Source: Elmis aenea (taxonomy: Eukaryota > Arthropoda > Insecta > Coleoptera > Elmidae). From it: a stretch of 64,000 nucleotides of DNA. The notes beneath the pieces were generated by a model, which was given only the letters and a program-made list of their open reading frames with translations, was not told the origin of the DNA and made no database searches. Positions 10,149 to 21,792 of the stretch are shown one piece after another (the stretch's first letter is position 1; the number at the start of each line of letters is the position of its first letter). Location: NCBI GenBank assembly GCA_947652605.1, contig OX393577.1, positions 57,808,108 to 57,872,107 of the forward strand, written 5' to 3'. The position numbers and the translations under genes were made by a program.

Positions 10149-10615
10149 TGATGTTCTGGATGTAATAAAATTTTATTACCAAAAACAGTGCTTACTGGTT
10201 GCTGGGGCAAGATGACGAATCGTTATCTTACCCCTGTCATCTTACCCCACTACATATTAAAAATGTTTTTCTAATTTACATAAAAAAACTACAAAAATGT
10301 TTATAAAATTTAAACAGAATACCAATACTATCACAGGTAATGTACAACCTACAGCAAAATTCAATTTGTTTTTACCCGAGTTTTCCAAAAAAACACTAAA
10401 CACCGGCAATAAATATTGTAACCGAACATGTGATGACAAACAATTGCTTTTAACGGAAGAAATTTGGACTATATTAAAATCTTATCAGCTGATATTAACT
10501 TCGTCTACTAACCTCCAGATGGTAGTGAAAATTTTGAATTTGAGTTTTTGATGGATTGCCTGTAAAAATCGTTCGTCATCTTACTCCGTTCGTCATCTTA
10601 CCCCAACTTCCCCTA

Positions 10616-10919
10616 TATCTCAAAAATCAAGTGGGCCATGACTTTAAAGATATTTTTTTCCTGCTCTTCGTTAAAATATCTACAGAAATCATTTTACATT
10701 TTGATCTTAAGTAAGGTGGCTATGGAATTATTTATCGTTAAGAAATCGTCGGTTTTAAGTTTTTTCAAAATATTTAAAAAAGTTAAAGGTGTAGGTAAAA
10801 TGTCAAAATGGTATTAAATTCGTCTTGAAATTCTACCCAACTTTGCTAATTTAAGGGTCTATTTAACTGTTATAAACACAGAGTTACCCATACAGCACAT
10901 GTAGATTATTGTCACCCTG
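10616..10919 (+). repeat. Right part of the MITE split by pogo
   Basis: It ends 'gtagattattgtcaccctg' followed by TA. It is the reverse complement of 21471-21700, sharing the 'gagttacccatac' and 'attccatagcc'-type blocks. The 8850-9180 segment is its left continuation. Confidence 0.65.
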
Positions 10920-11261
10920 TATAGGTACTCTTATATATTTAGTACGAATTTTACTAATTCTTTGTTTACCACGAAATAGTGCTCATAAAATCTATATTTT
11001 TATCAATTTGCGCAAACCACGTATACGTAACACTTTATGGAGGGCCCAGCATTCAAACTTCTAAACGATTGTATGTAACAGATTTAATTTTTGATAGCCA
11101 AGCCCCCGGAGAAACATCACTTGCTATCAGATGTGATAGCCATGGCAATTAATGTGTACAAAGTACAAAATGAAACTGTGTGATTAAATGTTCGACAATA
11201 TTTACAAAAATAAAATTTAAGAAACTCATCTAATTTAAAGCCGTATATTGTATAAGATATA

Positions 11262-12433
11262 CAGGGTGGACCAAATTCGAATGTTTTACGGGGTATCTCG
11301 ATTACTGTAATAGTCAGCGAAAATCTGATATCGGTCTCTTTGTTTTTTTTTTTTTGGGGGAAAAGCACCTCTATGTAATCAGATTTTTAATATAGCTTTT
11401 CATTTTGGCACTACAGACGAAAAATGAAATTTCATCATTTTTGAATCTTGACTACTTTATTTATTAAAATAGAAGAAAATGTTATGAAGGTTTTTATACA
11501 GATTTTTATGCTTAATTTTCAAAAAAATATAAAAAAATTTAAGCGACCTTGAATTTCGAGATGTGAAGAAAACTTTTTTTTTTAATGGAAACCTAAGTTG
11601 GCCATGGTTGTCTATAAAAGAGCATTTTTTTAGCTTCATAAAAATTTATAATTTTATATATTTGTTGACAATATAACCGCAATATTGCTAATTTTGTAAA
11701 AATTTTCTTAAACTTTGGCATGATTTTGTAAACAAGTGCTTGCAATTATTAAACAACTAAACGTCATAACCAAGATCCAAGTAAATTTTTAACTTTTGAG
11801 CGAATCGGTGTATTCTTTTGTATGTTACAACTGTTTATTGTCGTATGGGTGAACATGGCTAAATTTGAACACTTTGAAAAGTTTAAATGTTGGAAATGTA
11901 CATTGTAAGTGATAAAACGTAGCGACTGCTGCAAAATTAACTTGATGTTTAATTGTTTGATAATTGCAAACATCACTTGTTTACGAAATCATGGAAAACT
12001 CTAATAGGGAAATTTTCACAAAATTAGCCATAACGCGGTTATTTTTTGCAACAAATATATAAAACTATATATTTTTGAAAAGCTAAAAAAATGCTCTTTT
12101 ATAAAAAGCTATGGCCAACTAAAGTTTCCTTACAAAAAAAAAGTTTTCTCATCTCAAAATTCAAGGAAGCAATTTTTTTTTTTAATTAAGCATGTAAAAT
12201 CCCGAAAACATTTTGTTCCATTTAAATAAATAAAGAAGTTATCTTAAATTTTCAAAAATGATCTAATTTTATTTTTCGTCTTTAGTGCCAAAATGGAAAA
12301 CAATATAAAAAATCTGATAACATGGGCGTTCCTTCTCAAAAAAAAAAAAAACTCAAGAGACCGAAATCAGATTTTTGCTGGCTATTACGGTAACCGACAT
12401 ACCCTGTAAAACATTCCAGTTTGGTCCACCCCA
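11262..12433. mobile_element. Large foldback element
   Basis: The left end CAGGGTGGACCAAATTCGAA and the inverted right end GGGGTGGACCAAACTGGAAT are flanked by TA at 11260-11261 and 12434-12435. The two arms are imperfect inverted repeats for about 500 bp each, reaching inward to 'gtaaacaagtg' at about 11730 and 11975. The loop is only about 150 bp (about 11780-11930). Reading frames inside are by-products of the palindrome. Confidence 0.85.
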
Positions 12434-12435
12434 TA

Positions 12436-13042
12436 ACAAAATTTATAACAAAAATAAAATGCACATCCTAAGTTTTTAATTTTCAATTGTATACACCATA
12501 CTGTAGAAACTTTTAAGTGTTACAGTGAAATGTGATTACTGCAACTCGTTTTGCAACATTCAAGTCTAAACACAAACAAGCTAATGCACTAGGGAACTAT
12601 AACGAACAGTCAGAATCGAGCGAAGATAATCGACTTATCCGAAACTGTTAAACGATATCAGTTTCTTTGAAATTAACTCCCCAATTTTGATTATTGCCGT
12701 CAGCAGATTGCGCTACCTGTAATCGACCAACATACTCCGCACGCTATAAATAGCTTCATATTTACAAAAAGGAAATTGCAATTTTATCATTTCCTTGCTG
12801 TTAAGAGTATTTGTGATGCATAACTGCATTAATGTGTGCCAGCTGCAACCGGCAAACCGTTGCACATTTATATTAAATTTCCTTAGTTTGATTGCAGGTT
12901 GAGTACGCGGTCTGCGTCGCCGTAAATGACGTTTACGTTTTCAGTTATCATACATTAGCATTTATTTGCTGTTCTCTCCATGCTCGATAAATTCAACGTC
13001 CACTGTTTTGTGCTAACGCTCTTGAAATGCTGTTGTTGCGAT
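12436..13042. other. No recognisable feature
   Basis: Non-repetitive sequence, slightly less AT-rich between 12540 and 12960. No coding or RNA feature can be supported. Confidence 0.45.
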
Positions 13043-13050
13043 GATGTCCT

Positions 13051-14790
13051 CAGGGACGGCTCTAGGGTAGTCGGCGCCCTGCTGCGAAGTACTCTTATAG
13101 CGCCCCCCCCCCCACCCCTATATATATTTAAAGACAAAAGTGGCTAATTTTCGGGTAATAAAAACAATAAAAATATAATATTGTTATTAATAATTTAATT
13201 TAATATAAATCTTTATAGAGTATGTAATGGAATTAATTACATAAAACACTACATAAGTAGGTACTAAGAAGTATACCTAAAACAAAACGGATTTACTCTT
13301 ATTATAAATTCTTAAATTCTTAACAAAATAAAATTTATAAGCAAACATAATATTAAAATTTTACTTTTCTGGCATTTATGCTAGCAAATTTATCAATAAT
13401 TTCTTTATTTATTTATAAACAATTCGTAGAACAATGGTGACATTTTCAAATACACACTCCAAATTGTTGGCACAAATAAAATTTAATATGTCAATTGTAT
13501 CTGAATAAGTATTAAGATCTACAAAGTCACCAAAAAACCTTTAATTCATCAAATAATTCTAATGCACTTATATCCTTGTCTGTACCATCCGTAAGCATAC
13601 TTCCGATATCGTTATAATGTTTTCTAAAAATTTCTTTGTCCATATTTATTATCTCTTTGATATGGTAAAAAAATTAAAATTATCATTGTGATTTTTAAGT
13701 TGGCTAAATCTTTTTTCTAAAGAGTTCAGTACTGTAGTATTTAAAATAACATTGAAAAAAAGATATTTTAAATTTATCTTTAGGACCAATCGGTGTTTCA
13801 TCGGTAGATTCGTAACTAAATTATTTCTTTATATTACGTCTTCGTAAATTTTTTGACGGAATAAATTTTGGTGCAATTTCTAACTCTGTAGCTTGTTCTT
13901 TTGCAGATTCTAAAATTTCATTAAAACCTTTATCTGTTCTTAATTCCTTTATGAAACATATTAATTCGTCTAATGCAACTAATGCACTTTTTAAATGCTG
14001 CTTAACACCTTGTAACATTTTACTTACCACATTTAATCTGTTAAATACTTCATACTATAAAATAGTAGAACAAATAAATTTAAAATTTTTCATTTTTTTA
14101 GCTAAACTTTGTGCCTCATGTCCACTTTGTAGTCGTTATTATTATTATCAAAAATGTCTATTAATGCGTCGTATATTTTCGTATCATAATGGTCGCAGTG
14201 CTTCAACTCTAGATTCCAATCTAGTTGCAGATGAAGGTTTTAATGTTAATTTTGATAAATTCTTTTTTAAAATGTCCCACCTTTTAGTAGAACTACTAAA
14301 AAAAAATTAAAGTTCTTGAATAAAGCCAAAAAAAACTAATTGTTTCGACATTCATTTTTGCGGCATCATTCACAACTAAATTCAACGAATGCGCAGGCAC
14401 GGAATAAAGAAAGCCCTGGGATTTAAATTTTGAATATGCTTTTGAACTCCTTTATTTTTACCTGTCATATTTGCGCCGTTATCGTAGCCTTGTCCTCTCA
14501 TATCACTTATATTTAAATTGAAATCACAGAGCTTTGCCCACTCTCTGATTAGCCGAGTTCTGTGTTGGCGCGCGGTTCAAATTTAGCCTCATCCATACTG
14601 GCACGTGTTTTAAATTTATTTTTATACTAGCTTATTTAAAATAAATTTCATTTTGACATTAAATTTGGTTGACATTTTAAAATTTTAAAAACAGCACACA
14701 TTTTATTTAAAGAAACAATCTTGTAAGGCGCCCCCTTAGGGGGCGCCCTGATGCTGTGCATCACTTGCATCATGCCTTGGTCCGGCCCTG
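13051..14790 (-). mobile_element. hAT element, ZMYM1-like type (copy 1)
   Basis: The exact 8-bp duplication gatgtcct lies at 13043-13050 and 14791-14798. The ends CAGGGACGGCTCTAGGGTAG and, inverted, CAGGGCCGGACCAAGGCATG are hAT-type. It is the reverse-orientation relative of 53069-57609, including the GCGCC-rich subterminal blocks at both ends. The transposase is decayed. Confidence 0.9.
13560..14560 (-). pseudogene. ZMYM1-like hAT transposase remnant
   Basis: On the minus strand the segment at about 14540-14380 carries the motif around RGQGYDNGANM and KGVQ, and NLNPRAFF, typical of the catalytic region of ZMYM1-like hAT transposases. Further on (14030-13821), an open 69-residue stretch includes MLQGVKQHLKSALVALDELI and IKELRTDKGFNEILESAKEQ. 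The DDE region is broken by stops and frameshifts. The SER-containing dimerisation core visible in the second copy is deleted here. The protein would have moved elements with CAGGGCCGG ends; this copy cannot be functional. Confidence 0.75.
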
Positions 14791-14798
14791 GATGTCCT

Positions 14799-15815
14799 TA
14801 AGACTTGTTCGAAGTAGTTGTGCACTTTCCTTAACTTTTTCGATTTGTATGGACTCTGAACGCCATTTAGAGTTTAACAGTGTATAACGGATAAAAACTT
14901 TAATCTCATTTAATACATGAGTTTCTATTTGCAACGATAGTCTTCCGATTTTTTTTCAGTTTTAAGATGTGGAAAACAGGAAATGAAAAAAAAAGTATTT
15001 TGTATTTCTTGTAGGAAAACATTGGTTCTAATTATAATCGATCTCTAACAAAATATTCATCTTTAGCGATTTAACAACGTCAGTCGTCGGTGTACAATAA
15101 TTTGGTAGTTTTGTTAACAATGCTGTTATAGTGCCTTTTGTACAAATAAACAAAAAAAATAAATGGTCGGTCCAAGTAGCTGTATTTTGAACACGAACAA
15201 GTCGATTTTTTAAAAAAATTTCATGTTCATTATGTAATATGTTAATCAAAACAAAACAAAAATATGTATATATTATAAAATGCCTGTTCACTCGTAATCT
15301 AAGTAGACAAAAATAATTTATTTATTAATGCAAAATTATTAAAACTTGTGCAGAAAATCTTAAATAAATATATTTCTTAAAATATTTAAAAATAGACTTT
15401 CTAAGATTTATAAGGTTCGATATCGTTTATATTTATGTATACAGCCCCTATGGATTTTTTTTAAACAATGCATTTAATAATACCACATTCTTAAAGCGTA
15501 CTTACATTAAAGTTTTAATTTTTTTCCAATTATAATAAAGCAGTAAATAAATGATTAACAAGTTTTCAATTATGGTTAACAGTCCTAAGAAAAACGTATA
15601 TCTTTAAATAAACGATAAAAATTTGGAACCTAGAAGTAAATATGAAATTAAATGTATAATTTTTCATAATTTTATTAAAGCTTAGACTACTATTTGAATA
15701 TTTCATGAAACCAACTCATTTATAAGACTAATGGCCGAGATCAATAAATCTTTAGGTATACATCTGCTTCGAAGATCAAAAAAAATGTTTTTGGAAGCAT
15801 AAAATAGAAAAAGCC
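14799..15815. other. No recognisable feature
   Basis: AT-rich sequence. A short open frame at 15028-15291 on the minus strand has no family resemblance and low-complexity composition. Confidence 0.45.
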
Positions 15816-15819
15816 AAGG

Positions 15820-16130
15820 TTGGTGCAATCCGAAATGGATGTTTTAAAACATCTTATCTATCTTATCCAACAATTAAATGAAAAATCTATCGAAATACCC
15901 AATAAAGCAAAAACTATCTAACAATGTCGGGTAAGGTGGTATTCTCTCCGCTGCTGTTTAATATCTAGAAAGCATCTCTAGAGCAGGTGATGCGTATAGT
16001 CAAAGAAAATTCTTAAGATGACATTCTCATTAACGAAGAACAAATTAGCAGCCTTTGGTATGTTGATAACACCGTTATCATAACTACTAAACTAAACTAA
16101 AGATCAGAATCAACGAAACCAAACTTGCTT
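15820..16130 (+). pseudogene. LINE reverse-transcriptase fragment
   Basis: The plus-strand translation contains GGILSPLLFNI, then ILINEEQISSLWYVDNTVII. These match the GxxQGxxLSPxLFN and (Y/F)ADD regions of endonuclease-type LINE reverse transcriptases. The catalytic YADD appears as YVDN, and in-frame stops are present. A short, dead remnant of uncertain clade. Confidence 0.6.
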
Positions 16131-16319
16131 AAATCAGATATACTAGGAAGTAGTTGATCATTACATATACCTGAGTTTTTATATAAACAATATGATTGAA
16201 CCATTAACAAAAATTTATTAAAGACTTATACTATAAGAAATGATGCGATATCAAAATTTAAAAGTTGTAAAAAGCGAAAAATTACAGCCAACAACAAAAT
16301 ATTAATAGGAAAATAAAAT

Positions 16320-17085
16320 GCTGCCTTTGTCAATCTTCCTTTCTTCTTCTTAACCTGCCTATTCGTTATTGGATGTTGGTTAACAACAACGCGATTTTAA
16401 TTTTGTTCGCAGCATTACGGTATATTTCCGTGGTTGTAGTGTTGTACCAAGTTCTCAGATTCTTCAACCACTAGATCCTTCTCCGTCCCGGACCTCTTTT
16501 GCTATCTACCTTCCCCTGAAGTATCAGTTGCAATAGTCCGTACTTTTCTGGATGCCTCATTATATGACCCAAGTACTCCAGCTTTCTCATTTTAACAGTA
16601 TTCACAGCCTCTCTTTACTTTTAATCTTCTCGACCTTTTCGTTGGTGACATGGATTTTAAATATCTGTAACCTGTAAGTCCATGTATTGAAAGCATTTAG
16701 TATTTTCACTGTAGTCTCCGTTAATGCCCAAGATTCTGTACAGGAGCACCGAAAAAAAACATAGCACTTCACCAATCTAAGCTTAAGTTGGAGACTCAGA
16801 CTGTGGTTCTTTAAAACTGTATTTATTTTACGAAATGCTGCTCTAGTCTTTTCTATCCGGCATATTTTTGCAGTTGAATAATCTCATTGTGCATTAAGTA
16901 AAATCCTGTACGCAAATGTTTCTACTTTTTCTATTTCTACATTGTGTAGGAGAAGCCTTTCCGGGTTTAGTAGGATTTTTTTATTAATGACCATGCGATT
17001 AGTCTTTTTGACTTTTAGTTTGAGGTCATGTCGTTCGCTGGCTGCTGTTATGCTATTCAAGAGCTGTTGCAATCGTTTCATGGAG
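16320..17085 (-). pseudogene. LINE reverse-transcriptase C-terminal fragment
   Basis: The minus strand, from 17081, reads KRLQQLLNSITAASERHDLK followed by KVKKTNRMVINKK, the thumb region after the YADD motif of RTE/CR1-like LINEs. After a frame change comes LLYSCETWALTETTVK, the well-known 'LYGCETWTL' block, then a basic C-terminus. Frameshifts and stops make it non-functional. Its orientation is opposite to the fragment at 15820-16130. Confidence 0.7.
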
Positions 17086-17269
17086 CTTGCAAATATCTTA
17101 TGTTGTCCATAAGTTCTCCATTAATATTTATCCCTTGCTCGACCTCGGACAGAGATTTTTGGAATATTTTTTCGGAATACAGATCGAATAACATGGACGA
17201 CATCACGCATCCAAATCGGACTATTAAATAAAGTGACCTAAATAATAGACGCTTAGGGGATGCAGTGCT

Positions 17270-17690
17270 GTTGCCATATAGTGAGGAATACCTTGGACCA
17301 AACTAAGAACAAACATCTTTAAGTTAAATGATCTTAGCATAACTAAACAACTTTATACAACAGTTCAGTAGCAAAAATTACAATATTTTGGTCACATATA
17401 TTGGGCAGATATCAACCGACTTGAAAAAATAATCGCTTAAAATCTTACTCATGGAAAACGTCTTGAAGAAAGCTATCACAGTACATGGTTAGATTAAATG
17501 AAGAAGCTTACCTAAAAAACCACCAAATAACCACGAAGCAAAATATCGAAAGAAGTGGAAAGAAATAGTCCATTCAACAACAGTATGGCCATGATGCTTC
17601 TGTCGACAGGTTAGCTACTAAAGAGAAGCTGGGTCACAATACAAAATCCTTTAGCAAGCCACGAGCTAAATTTTTTGAAAAACCGTAACA
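17270..17690 (+). pseudogene. Possible LINE 3' fragment
   Basis: Several frames hold pieces resembling the LINE C-terminus that follows the CETW block (a short 'ILGRY'-like stretch and a 'Rxxxx W/KxIVHS'-like stretch). The match is weak and broken. It could belong to the same insertion as 15820-16130. Confidence 0.3.
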
Positions 17691-17699
17691 GATTTGATG

Positions 17700-18585
17700 T
17701 TCTATGACGATGAATACATTTATCATTAGTTAATGACGGTTTTAACAAATATACGCTCATAAATTTAAGCTTAAAAGCTTCTAGAAATTATGTCTACAAA
17801 AATACATAAACGAAATTTTTTTGTGTTTATTTATTTTTTTCAAAGATAGAATTAATTTTCTGCTTTTTTGCACTTATTTTGTCGTTTTGATATTAGTCAT
17901 TGTGTATAAATAATGTTAATTAAAAAGTAAAACACAACAAGCCTAAGTTAGTCAGTTTCCCGAAATATCCTAGATCGGATCGTGTCGATGTTAATATTGT
18001 GAGCACATAAAACAGCTCGTGTACCCGAAATTGAAATGCATGAGAAGTTACTTGAACGAAAATGCAATGAACGGTGTCAACGTACTGACTGAAGTTAATG
18101 ATATTTTGTACGTCAGTGTCAGGTTTGCATTTAAATAGAAAGGCGGTATTTAAATTATCAATTTAAAAATATGGAGAATTATCTTTTTACTAAAACGCCT
18201 AATTTCAGTGCCTAACTTTTAATGAAGAACCATATTAAACAACAATAAAATGGAACCACTTTGCAAGTTTGTACAAGTATCTCAAACAGTGGCGGCTCGT
18301 AAGAATAATTTGCATTGGAGGGGTTGTAGCAAAAAACTTGACAAAAATGATCAGTGTAGGCGGGGTTTAAAAGTTCACATAACCAGTAAAAATTAAAGAA
18401 AAAATATCACTTATTTATAAAACTATTAGTCACATTTTTATTTTATTTATTAACAATGCCGGTCAAAAGTTTAAGACCACTCTATATAGTGTTTCTAGAA
18501 AAGTAAAGTAACATGTAGTATTATCAAAAACAATGTTTTTTTTTGCTGGTTAGAACAGCTTTTTGTTGATTCGATTTACACTACT
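17700..18585. other. Mostly featureless; one-sided hAT-like end near 18288
   Basis: At 18288 the sequence CAGTGGCGGCTCGTAAGAA looks like a hAT terminus. At 18456 'atgccggtcaaaagtttaag' looks like a Tc1-type terminus. I found no partner for either within reach, so no element is called. Confidence 0.3.
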
Positions 18586-18633
18586 GTTCCGACATGTTTC
18601 GTCGAGTTAGTTTTACTTGACATCTTCAGGGCT
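18586..18633 (-). other. Hammerhead-like motif (CTGAAGA...GACGAAAC)
   Basis: The minus strand reads CTGAAGATGTC, then about 14 bases, then GACGAAACATGTCGG. CTGANGA and GAAA are the hammerhead ribozyme core boxes, and GTC/GAC could pair as stem II. One extra base beside stem II departs from the classical core, and stem III is not clear. Penelope-like and other retroelements can carry hammerheads; here only the motif is seen. Confidence 0.25.
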
Positions 18634-18639
18634 ACAAAA

Positions 18640-19390
18640 TTATTATTTTACAACTAATTACAATAAAACTTCTTTTAATTATTAACAGTGAATACTTGCA
18701 GTTATCGTGGTAGAATGAAGCAATAAATTTTGATAATTATTCGAACAAAGACGATACAAATAATGCAAACCACATGGCTAAATTGATGCAACACGTGGTT
18801 CAAAAAGTTCCTTTTTCTTCTTAAAACAATATAATTAATTAAGTATTTCTAATGACGGTATGATATGTTTAACCTTGCACTACAAAAAACACTTAACATA
18901 ACATTTAAAATTAATGACAATACTAAAACAGATGTTGACAATACAAACACGTTAAAAGTTTTCTTAAAATTATTGTTTAATACTGACCAATGTTACCTAT
19001 ATGGAATGTATTGTTGTATTTAATTGTTTTAAAAATATTAATTTAAATAACGTTGCAATATAAAATTAAATACTTTTAGGAAAAAATAATAACACTGACA
19101 AAAATGCACGGTAAACAATACACATTTGAATAAAGGTTCTATTTATTAGGTGCTTACTTGTTTGCAAGTTTTCACTTGGAAGCACACGACGACATTCCTA
19201 CATTCATACATGGTGCTGCATTCAGTTCTTTGTTTTTAAATTAATTTAGATGAAAATTAATTCAGACAATGGCTTACATCGTGAAAGATAATAATATTAA
19301 AACAGCTTTTTAAAAAAGTATGGAAATTCTTCTGAAACGTAAACTCAAAACTGATAACTAATGTTACAGATAAACTACTAAGATGCGCAA
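18640..19390. other. No recognisable feature
   Basis: AT-rich sequence without repeats or coding stretches that I can support. Confidence 0.45.
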
Positions 19391-19393
19391 CTT

Positions 19394-19427
19394 ATGGGTC
19401 GATTCTGAGTTCTCAGAATCGACCCAT
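19394..19427. repeat. 34-bp perfect palindrome
   Basis: ATGGGTCGATTCTGAG is followed by two bases and then its exact reverse complement. It may be a collapsed pair of transposon ends or a strong hairpin. Confidence 0.85.
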
Positions 19428-19551
19428 TAGTCCTTTTTCAGGCAACAGAACTTTGTACAGTAAATTTTTAGCTTTCAGAAAATTTTACATTTATAAACTA
19501 TATTCTGAAAATTTTTGAGTTACCTGTAGCGACCCCCTAAATTGTCATGAC

Positions 19552-19727
19552 CATGGGCGTCTGCAGAGGGGGGCATACGGGGCACTTGCCTCCCCTGGGA
19601 TCGAGTAAAAAATAGTACTTGTAAAAACAAATCATAAAAATTAAAAAATTTACTTAAAATTTATATAAATTTTTATTTATCTCTATGCTTTGCCCCCCCC
19701 CAGGAAAATTTTCTGCGGACGCCCATG
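19552..19727. mobile_element. 176-bp hAT MITE
   Basis: The exact duplication gtcatgac lies at 19544-19551 and 19728-19735. The ends CATGGGCGTCTGCAGA and, inverted, CATGGGCGTCCGCAGA differ at one base. G/C runs lie just inside. Non-coding. Confidence 0.9.
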
Positions 19728-20148
19728 GTCATGACTCGCAGTTTAAAATACCCTGCTTTTATCATTTATGGTTTCGCCATACACCACCAATTTTTATTAA
19801 TTCGCTATGAAAAATGCGTTAAAAATTTGTGTAATGTTTAAATCGCCAGTTATTTCCGATAAAACTTTCAATACCCTCTTTCATATAGCGTCCTAATTTC
19901 GCTATGCATTTCCTCATTTTATAATTCAGCATTTGCATTTTTTTGCCGCTATTTTAATATACGTAAGTCATAAATTACGTACTTCCCATTGCACGTGGCG
20001 AAAACAAGCTGGCAAAACTACACTTGCATAATATATCAATCAAGGCAAAATCTGTAGCGATTCTAAAACATTTATTGCAGAGTTGTTTAGTCAGGCAAAC
20101 ACAGCTGCAATATTATTTATCCCTAACTTGTCGTTTTTGTGAAATATA

Positions 20149-20545
20149 CCGGGAGTAAATGAAATCAGGCTCACCGCTGTTTTCTTTAGTTTTTAATAAA
20201 CACAGATCAAATTTTAAATATGAAACATACGCATCAAACCCTATTATCTGAACACATGCACACTTTTATTAAACATCATTTTCGGTATCGCTGGAAATAG
20301 CCGTAACTTTGTTAATTCAAATGGAACACTCTGTATAATTTACACCTTTTGAAAGATGAGGCAATTTTTAATACAACTAAATTATTTTAAAGACTTCTAG
20401 GAACTCATATGTTATTTTTTTAGTGTACCGTGACCTGCTAAAATTGCGTTATGCCAACAAGTATCTGAAAAACGTTTTTGTAAATACAAATTGATAATTA
20501 GATTACTTTAAACGGACTTAAATATTGTGAAATCGCATGGTTGAC
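20149..20545 (+). repeat. CCGGGTGTAAATGAA repeat family (copy 1)
   Basis: It starts after TA with CCGGGAGTAAATGAAATCAG, passes 'aaatggaacactctgtata' at 20319-20337, and continues through 'gtgacctgc' and 'aaaaacgtttttgtaaat'. The order matches 21793-22215 and, reversed, 58951-59294. Confidence 0.65.
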
Positions 20546-20759
20546 CATTATTTTTTAATAAAACCATAGTGTGACAAATTTGGTTCTCTAAATTTAAGCA
20601 CTCAAACTTCGAACGTCTACAATTTAAGAATCGGTTACATTAAATAAAGTGTTGCTATTGTTTTGTGACAGTTGAGAAGAAAACACTTTACAGTTATTAT
20701 TTAGATTTATATGATTTTACGTATGTAAATGTACAGTTAACTTTTTAAATTAAGTTTTT

Positions 20760-21380
20760 CTCTTCTTAGAGGACCCGATTTATTTATTATATCTTTCGGA
20801 TCGAGGTATGTTTTTCTAGTTCTTTGATTATGTTTCTCCATTCTGTCTGTCATTGGCTAACTGTGGCATATCTCCCAGCTGACTCCTTTTTTTTCCTTTT
20901 TGTTCTGGGTCTTCTTCGGCTTCTTTTTCCCTCAATCTTTGTTTTTTATCCCGTTTTTGGAGACCTGCTTTCTGACATGTATAGAAGATGTCCAGGGTGT
21001 CCCAGCCATCTTAATTGGTTTTTCTCCATTATTTTTATGTCATTCGCTTCTAATTTTTTTTATTTTTTCGTTGCGAATCTTACCAATTTGTCGACATCCC
21101 TCTATTCTACTCAAAAATCTCATTTCCTGCGTATGTAGGTTTTCTTTTTGCTTTCCTGTTAGATCCCAAGTTTGTGAACTAAAAGTAAGATTTGGTACGT
21201 ACAATGCATTAAATACTCGCGTTTAAGTTTTTTTTTATGATTTCCCGCTTATTTATTAGTCGCGTGATAAAACTTTCTCTCTGCAGTTATTCTGTTATTT
21301 ACTGCTTTTTCCAATTTATCATTCCCTCCAATTACAGTTCCCAAATATTTAAGATTTAACAAACTTTTGTTTTACAAATG
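20760..21380 (-). pseudogene. LINE reverse-transcriptase C-terminal fragment
   Basis: The minus-strand translation includes RVFNALYVPNLTFSSQTWDL and TGKQKENLHTQEMRFLSRIEG, the '(L)YxPxLxYGxExWxxTxKQ...AEMxFLR' block of LINE C-termini. A basic tail follows, with stops and a frame change. It is related in type to 16320-17085 but not the same stretch. Confidence 0.6.
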
Positions 21381-21470
21381 TTAATCATAGTTGACTGATG
21401 TGATAACCCGATCGAAGAAAAATTCGCAGATTCTTTTACCACTTAAAAATTAACAAGTTTTTTAAATATA

Positions 21471-21760
21471 CAGAGTGACAATAATCTACATGTGTTGTAT
21501 GGGTAACTTTGTTATTATAAGAGTTAAATTGGGAGAGTTGGGCAGAATTTCAAGACAAATTTAATTAATTCAACTTTTTTAAATATTTTGAAAAACCTTA
21601 AAACAAACGATGTTTTCAAAGTTAAATGATTCCATAGCCTTTTAAGTTAAAATCAAAATGTGAAATTGTTCCTGTAAATATTTTTCATGGCACACTTAAT
21701 TTTTTTGATACACTTAAGCCAAACTTGACTTTTTTAAATAACAACCATAGTTGGCTTTAA
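21471..21760 (-). repeat. MITE half with CAGAGTGACAATAATCTAC end
   Basis: It follows TA at 21469-21470. It is the reverse complement of the MITE split by pogo at 8850-9180/10616-10919, sharing 'gttgtatgggtaact' and 'attccatagcc' blocks. Confidence 0.6.
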
Positions 21761-21792
21761 AAAAAAAATTGTTTTCTTGTTTCATTAATATA

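Larger units (their letters stand above)
9183..10613 (-). mobile_element. Pogo-type element, internally deleted
   Basis: TA lies at 9181-9182 and 10614-10615. The ends GAGGAAGTTGGGGTAAGATG and, inverted, GGGGAAGTTGGGGTAAGATG match. The GTAAGATGAC motif recurs inside in both orientations (about 9370, 9392, 9413, 10207, 10217, 10231, 10575). The minus strand encodes the start and end of a transposase without the catalytic middle. Confidence 0.85.

Noticed and set aside
11117..12000. Several 60-83-codon frames
   Set aside because: They lie in or run across the end of the large palindrome 11262-12433, in low-complexity AT-rich sequence, and show no domain.
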